Shown here one piece after another: positions 60,545-64,000 of a stretch of DNA of 64,000 nucleotides (positions are counted from its first letter, which is position 1; every line of letters starts with the position of its first letter). The translations under genes and the position numbers were made by a program. The notes under the pieces were generated by a model that saw nothing but the letters and a program-made list of their open reading frames with translations, was not told the DNA's origin and did not search any database. This DNA is from CALBPI01 sp038524795. Its GTDB lineage: Bacteria > Pseudomonadota > Gammaproteobacteria > Steroidobacterales > Woeseiaceae. Where the stretch lies: contig JBCBIJ010000001.1 in the NCBI GenBank assembly GCA_038524795.1, positions 248,001 to 312,000 on the forward strand, written 5' to 3'.

Positions 60545-62752
60545 ATGATGGACATGACCCGCAAATTGTCGGCTGGCAGCCTGTTGCTGGCAGGATCGAT
60601 TGCCGCAGCACACGCACAGGATACTGACAACGACACATCGATCGATGAGGTGATTGTCCGTTCCTCACCGTTACGGTCAAGTATCTCCGAGGTCGTCCTC
60701 GGCACCAGCGTCATCCGCCGCGAAGAGATTATCCGTAACCTCGACGGCACGATTGGCGAGACGCTCGCAAGTCAGCCAGGCGTGAGTTCGACGTTCTTTG
60801 GTCCCGGCGCATCGCGTCCCATCATTCGTGGTCTGGGCGCCGACCGTATCCGCATCCTGACCAACGACATTTCTGCATTCGACGTGTCGACGGCGAGCCA
60901 AGACCATCTGGTTGCCACCGAGATGGGCAACGCCGAGCAGATCGAGATTCTGCGCGGCGCGGCAACGTTACGCTACGGCCAGAACGCCATCGGCGGCGTG
61001 GTCAACGTGTTCGACGACCGCATCCCGACCAGCCGTCCCGAAGGCGGATTCGAGGCCGAAGCCTTCGCGTCCCATTCGACCAACGACGATCGCGACACGA
61101 TTGGTGGCCACGCAGACGTGAGCCTGGGTGACGACTGGGTGTTCCACTTCGACATCACCGACCGTGAGTCCACGGACTACGAGATCCCGGGTTTCGCGAG
61201 TGAAGAAGCCGAAGAAGAAGGCGTTGAGGACCTTGTTGAGAACAGCGCGTCTCAGGCCACCTCAACGGCTGCCGGTCTCTCGTGGCTCGGCGACAAGGGC
61301 TACATCGGTTTCTCGGTAGGCTTCCAGGAAGGCAAGTACGGCCTGCCCGGCGGCAAGAAAGAAGAAGAGGAAGAAGATCCGCTGGCGCCGCCGGCTGCTG
61401 AAGAGGAAGAAGAGGAAGGTCCGATCAAGATCGACTTCGAACAGGTCCGCTTCGACGTAGACGCCGAGTACAACTTCGACGACGGCTTCGTCAAGGCTGC
61501 GAAATTCCGCTTCGGTCTCGCTGATTACGAGCACACCGAATTCGCCGGTGACGAGCCCGAAACGCTCTTCACGAACGACGAATGGGAACTGCGCGCGGAG
61601 GCGCTCCTCAATGAGTTCGATTTCGGCAACGGCGTGGTATCGGGTACGTTTGGCCTCAACATCGCCGACCGCGAGTTCGAGGCCGACGGCGAAGAAGCCT
61701 TCATCCCGCTGAACGAAGTATTCCGCTGGGGCGTGTTTGGCCTGGGCCGCTACACGGTCGACAATGTCATCTGGGAAGCCAGCCTACGGATCGACGACCA
61801 GGAAAACGAAACATCAAACCTGAGCTTCGAAGGCGGCAGCTTCAGCCAGAGCGAGACCACGTTCTCGGCAGCGCTCACCGGCATCTACCAGTTCGGCGAT
61901 AGCAGCAGTGTCGGCATCCATCTGGCGCGTTCCGAGCGCGCCCCAACCGGGGAGGAGTTGTTCTCGAACGGCTTCCACCCGGCCACGAGCACGGTCGAAA
62001 TCGGCGACGTGAACCTCGATACCGAAGTCGCGAACTCCATCGAGCTGTCTTACAAGACCAGCGTCGGTAACTTCGACTTCGGCGCCAACGTTTTCTTCAT
62101 CGACTACGCCGACTTTATCTTCCTGAGCCCGACCGGTGACTTTTTTGAAGAAGGCGAGCCCTTCCCGGCGCCCGAAGGTCTTCCCGTGTTTGCCTACCAG
62201 CAGGCTGACGCAGAGTTCTGGGGTTTCGAGATCGAGGCCGACTACCTGGCAGTCGACAACGGCGATCTCCGGGTCACGTTCGACGGTCAGATCGACCTGA
62301 CGCGTGCCGAGTCGACGGAGAGCACCACGTTCGGTGGCGTCGACAACGTCCGCGCTGAGTTCACGCCGCTGGGCGGCAGTGCCACCGCGGTTCCGGCCGG
62401 CGACCTGCCGTTCATCCCGCCGATGCGTTTCCTGGGTGGTGTGAACTTTGACTACGCGCCTTGGAACTCCAGCCTGCGTATCGAAGTGCAGCACGTCGCC
62501 GAGCAGGATCGTGTGGGCCAAACGCCAGAAGGCAGTGAAGTCGACGTCGCGGGCACGGTCCCGACGGACAGCTACACGTTCTGGAACCTCTACCTGAACA
62601 CGGCGCCAATCCCGAACGCCGAGAACGTGACGTTCTCGCTGCGCGTACGGAACCTCGGTGACGAGTTCGCCCGTTCGCCGACGTCATTCCTGGCACAGTC
62701 CGCACCGCTGCCGGGTCGCGACATTCGCTTTGGGGTAAACGTTCGGTTCTGA
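60545..62752 (+). CDS. ZnuD-like TonB-dependent outer membrane zinc receptor
   Basis: A 735-residue receptor with a signal peptide ending at AAAHAQ. The plug domain (about 35-155) has DEVIVRSSPLRSS (TonB-box region), LASQPGVSSTFFGPGASRPI followed by IRGLGADRIRILTND, and EILRGAATLRYGQNAIGGVV, all closely similar to the ZnuD zinc-receptor group. The barrel follows to the final aromatic residue (GVNVRF). The expected His-rich external loops are instead very acidic: ASEEAEEEGVEDLVE (about 219-233) and KKEEEEEDPLAPPAAEEEEE (about 271-290). Together with the Zur-like box upstream this supports uptake of zinc. It is followed by a strong terminator. Confidence 0.88.
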   Translation: MMDMTRKLSAGSLLLAGSIAAAHAQDTDNDTSIDEVIVRSSPLRSSISEVVLGTSVIRREEIIRNLDGTIGETLASQPGVSSTFFGPGASRPIIRGLGADRIRILTNDISAFDVSTASQDHLVATEMGNAEQIEILRGAATLRYGQNAIGGVVNVFDDRIPTSRPEGGFEAEAFASHSTNDDRDTIGGHADVSLGDDWVFHFDITDRESTDYEIPGFASEEAEEEGVEDLVENSASQATSTAAGLSWLGDKGYIGFSVGFQEGKYGLPGGKKEEEEEDPLAPPAAEEEEEEGPIKIDFEQVRFDVDAEYNFDDGFVKAAKFRFGLADYEHTEFAGDEPETLFTNDEWELRAEALLNEFDFGNGVVSGTFGLNIADREFEADGEEAFIPLNEVFRWGVFGLGRYTVDNVIWEASLRIDDQENETSNLSFEGGSFSQSETTFSAALTGIYQFGDSSSVGIHLARSERAPTGEELFSNGFHPATSTVEIGDVNLDTEVANSIELSYKTSVGNFDFGANVFFIDYADFIFLSPTGDFFEEGEPFPAPEGLPVFAYQQADAEFWGFEIEADYLAVDNGDLRVTFDGQIDLTRAESTESTTFGGVDNVRAEFTPLGGSATAVPAGDLPFIPPMRFLGGVNFDYAPWNSSLRIEVQHVAEQDRVGQTPEGSEVDVAGTVPTDSYTFWNLYLNTAPIPNAENVTFSLRVRNLGDEFARSPTSFLAQSAPLPGRDIRFGVNVRF

Positions 62753-62814
62753 TGAAACGCTGAGCTGCGCGCGTTGGCTTGGCCGACGTGTCCGGCTTGA
62801 GGCTAGAAACAAAG

Positions 62815-62846
62815 ACGGGGCCGCTGGTTGCAGCGGCCCCGTTTTT
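62815..62846. terminator. strong bidirectional rho-independent terminator
   Basis: A perfect 12-bp stem (ACGGGGCCGCTG with CAGCGGCCCCGT, loop GTTG) followed by TTTTT on the plus strand. On the minus strand the stem runs into the T-rich sequence GTCTTTGTTTCTA. It ends both the receptor transcript and the convergent lipoprotein transcript. Confidence 0.92.
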
Positions 62847-62878
62847 CGTTGCGCTCATGTCCCTTGACCCGATTTCGA

Positions 62879-63142
62879 TTATGGCAGCGTTGCCGTCGCA
62901 CCATCGACGCTGCCCGTCACCGATACCGTCGAGCCGTCGGTTCTGTCGATCACTTCAACTGCATTGAGCGATGTGCGAAACGTCGTTGCGGCGGGTGGCG
63001 GCGGGGTTACGACGACGTCGCCGCCGCCACCGCCCCCGCCACCGCCGCAGGCGCCGAGCACACCTGCCGCGGCAAGGAGCAGGATCGCTGCCGAGAATCT
63101 AGCTCCCGTGATCTTCGATGGGTCGTGTTGTTTAGAAGTCAT
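62879..63142 (-). CDS. small lipoprotein with poly-Gly and poly-Pro linkers
   Basis: An 87-residue lipoprotein: after the hydrophobic core (AAILLLAAAGVLGAC) the lipidated Cys is followed by nine Gly residues, then DVVVTPPPPAATTF and a short tail. The Gly-rich spacer after the Cys is often seen in surface lipoproteins of marine gammaproteobacteria. No domain is recognisable, so it may be an attachment stub. Its start overlaps the end of the upstream choice-of-anchor U gene by 11 bp, so the two are coupled. G/C-rich homopolymer-like DNA at 62997-63056 could slip. Confidence in reality is moderate. Confidence 0.65.
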   Translation of the reverse strand: MTSKQHDPSKITGARFSAAILLLAAAGVLGACGGGGGGGGGDVVVTPPPPAATTFRTSLNAVEVIDRTDGSTVSVTGSVDGATATLP

Positions 63143-64000
63143 AAGTCACCAGGTAGTCGCTGTCGCCGGACGGGATGTCGAAGTCCGAGGCTGTATTGAG
63201 AGAGAGCTGCAGGACGCCGTTGTCCGACGAATAGCTGCCGGTGCCAATTTCCATATCCCCGGACGAGACGCTGCCGTCACCATCCGCATCAGCCCAAAGT
63301 CTGACGGCGATGACCTCGGCGGCGTCGTTGCCCGTGCCCGATGCTTGAAGCGTGATTGAGTTCAGTCGCGTGCTGCCCGTGTTGCTTGTTAAACGGAAGC
63401 GCAGCATAGGCACGTTGGTTTGCCCCGCCGTGACGTTGACGTTCGGCAACGGCAGGGCGCTGAGAGAAACCGACGCCGCGACGCTCCGCATGGCGACGCC
63501 CCCCGGGTCTGAAATGGCGCGGTTGGCCTGGCCGTCAGCGTCATTGGGGCCACCATCGCTCAAGGTGAGCTGCACGCAACGGTGGCCTTCGGTGACACCC
63601 GGCTGGTATTCGATGCTGCCCGGTGCCGGGCAGGTTTCCGCGGTTCCCTGCGCTGACGCGATGCTGTCGTTTTGACCTTCGACAAAGGACTGCCAACCGA
63701 TGTCGCTAACATACTTGCGGTAGAACGCGTCTGCCGGAATGCTGCCGCCGAGCGGCACTACGATTCGCGCGCTGTCACCGGCGGCGGCCAGTCCGTCTAT
63801 AGTGAAGTCCACAGGGTCTGTCAGGTAGCTGAACTCGGCGTCCTCGGCAGCCTGCGCCGGTCCGCCGTTGCTGCCGAAGGCCGCGATGTCCGCAAGCGTA
63901 ACCGCCGCGTCGTCGCCGGCGGCGATGGCAGTCGATCCGAGACGCAACGTCAGACCGGGATCGGTTTGCAGGTAGGCCGAACCGCCCGCCTCACGTAGCA
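63132..64000 (-). CDS. choice-of-anchor U-type secreted protein (N-terminus beyond window)
   Basis: The frame is open to the right window edge, giving at least 289 residues of the C-terminus. IPADAFYRKYVSDIGWQSFV, AETCPAPGSIEYQPGVTEGH, RCVQLTLSDGGPNDADGQAN and AISDPGGV follow the pattern of the choice-of-anchor U domain. The last part contains ADADGDGSVSSGDMEIGTGS, an EF-hand or dockerin-like calcium site, and ends NTASDFDIPSGDSDYLVTYD. It is likely a large secreted or surface protein. The ORF's internal ATG at 63947 is not the real start because coding-like sequence continues upstream (LREAGGSAYLQTDPGLT). It is cotranscribed with the small lipoprotein. Confidence 0.75.
   Translation of the reverse strand, partial: LREAGGSAYLQTDPGLTLRLGSTAIAAGDDAAVTLADIAAFGSNGGPAQAAEDAEFSYLTDPVDFTIDGLAAAGDSARIVVPLGGSIPADAFYRKYVSDIGWQSFVEGQNDSIASAQGTAETCPAPGSIEYQPGVTEGHRCVQLTLSDGGPNDADGQANRAISDPGGVAMRSVAASVSLSALPLPNVNVTAGQTNVPMLRFRLTSNTGSTRLNSITLQASGTGNDAAEVIAVRLWADADGDGSVSSGDMEIGTGSYSSDNGVLQLSLNTASDFDIPSGDSDYLVTYDF

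Overview
The window is a GC-rich stretch of a Gram-negative chromosome. Signal peptides, lipoboxes, a TonB-dependent receptor, AcnB, a ChaC-like enzyme and DUF5329/FFLEELY-type proteins point to a marine or environmental gammaproteobacterium, perhaps near the Xanthomonadales, Woeseiales or Chromatiales; the exact lineage is inference. Coding density is very high. I see no rRNA, tRNA, CRISPR array, prophage or insertion sequence. Many genes overlap by 4 bases, and four convergent pairs share a TTAG or CTAG stop-stop tetranucleotide.

Layout. 1-9.4 kb: a ChaC-like enzyme coupled to a FFLEELY-like protein, a DUF1838 protein, a YpfJ-type zinc peptidase, an M14 carboxypeptidase/5'-nucleotidase operon, and a lipoprotein with calcium-binding repeats fused to a class A beta-lactamase-like domain. 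9.4-12.8 kb: an ECF-like sigma factor (Sig-70_X6 type) in an operon with a Ser/Thr kinase carrying C-terminal TPR-like repeats; facing it is a tiny ORF that resembles the kinase N-terminus. 12.9-20.9 kb: a DUF2452 protein, a BNR-type lipoprotein, an MBOAT/SGNH O-acyltransferase pair, a DUF5329/phosphodiesterase pair, and a phytanoyl-CoA dioxygenase/TetR operon with a palindromic operator.

20.9-32.3 kb and 60.4-62.8 kb form the most coherent system: a probable zinc-starvation (Zur) regulon. Three AT-rich palindromes with a GTTATA core precede (i) a MerC-domain protein, ABC ATPase, FtsX-like permease with a very long His/Asp/Glu-rich insert and DUF3299-like protein; (ii) a CobW/ZigA GTPase coupled to DUF1826; and (iii) a ZnuD-like TonB receptor. 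A second CobW GTPase with a poly-His linker, a Tat-exported PhoD phosphatase and a HupE-like protein sit beside the first operon. Together these would take zinc across the outer membrane, handle it in the periplasm and allocate it in the cytoplasm.

32.4-46.7 kb: an M1 peptidase/DUF6702 pair, a five-gene minus-strand operon (isochorismatase, two PuuE-like deacetylases, a sortilin-like propeller protein and a nuclease/phosphatase-fold lipoprotein), acnB and an M28 peptidase. 46.7-54.4 kb: a LuxR-type response regulator and histidine kinase followed by two large secreted lipoproteins. An 18-bp element, repeated with one mismatch in opposite orientation, lies about 55 bp upstream of both units and is probably the regulator's binding site. 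54.5-57.4 kb: a lower-GC LysR / metallo-beta-lactamase-fold / atypical SDR module that looks acquired, followed by a start-less membrane ORF remnant before mogA. 58-64 kb: a serine hydrolase, a FemAB/CelD-like acyltransferase, the ZnuD-like receptor, a strong bidirectional terminator and the end of a choice-of-anchor U protein cut by the window edge.
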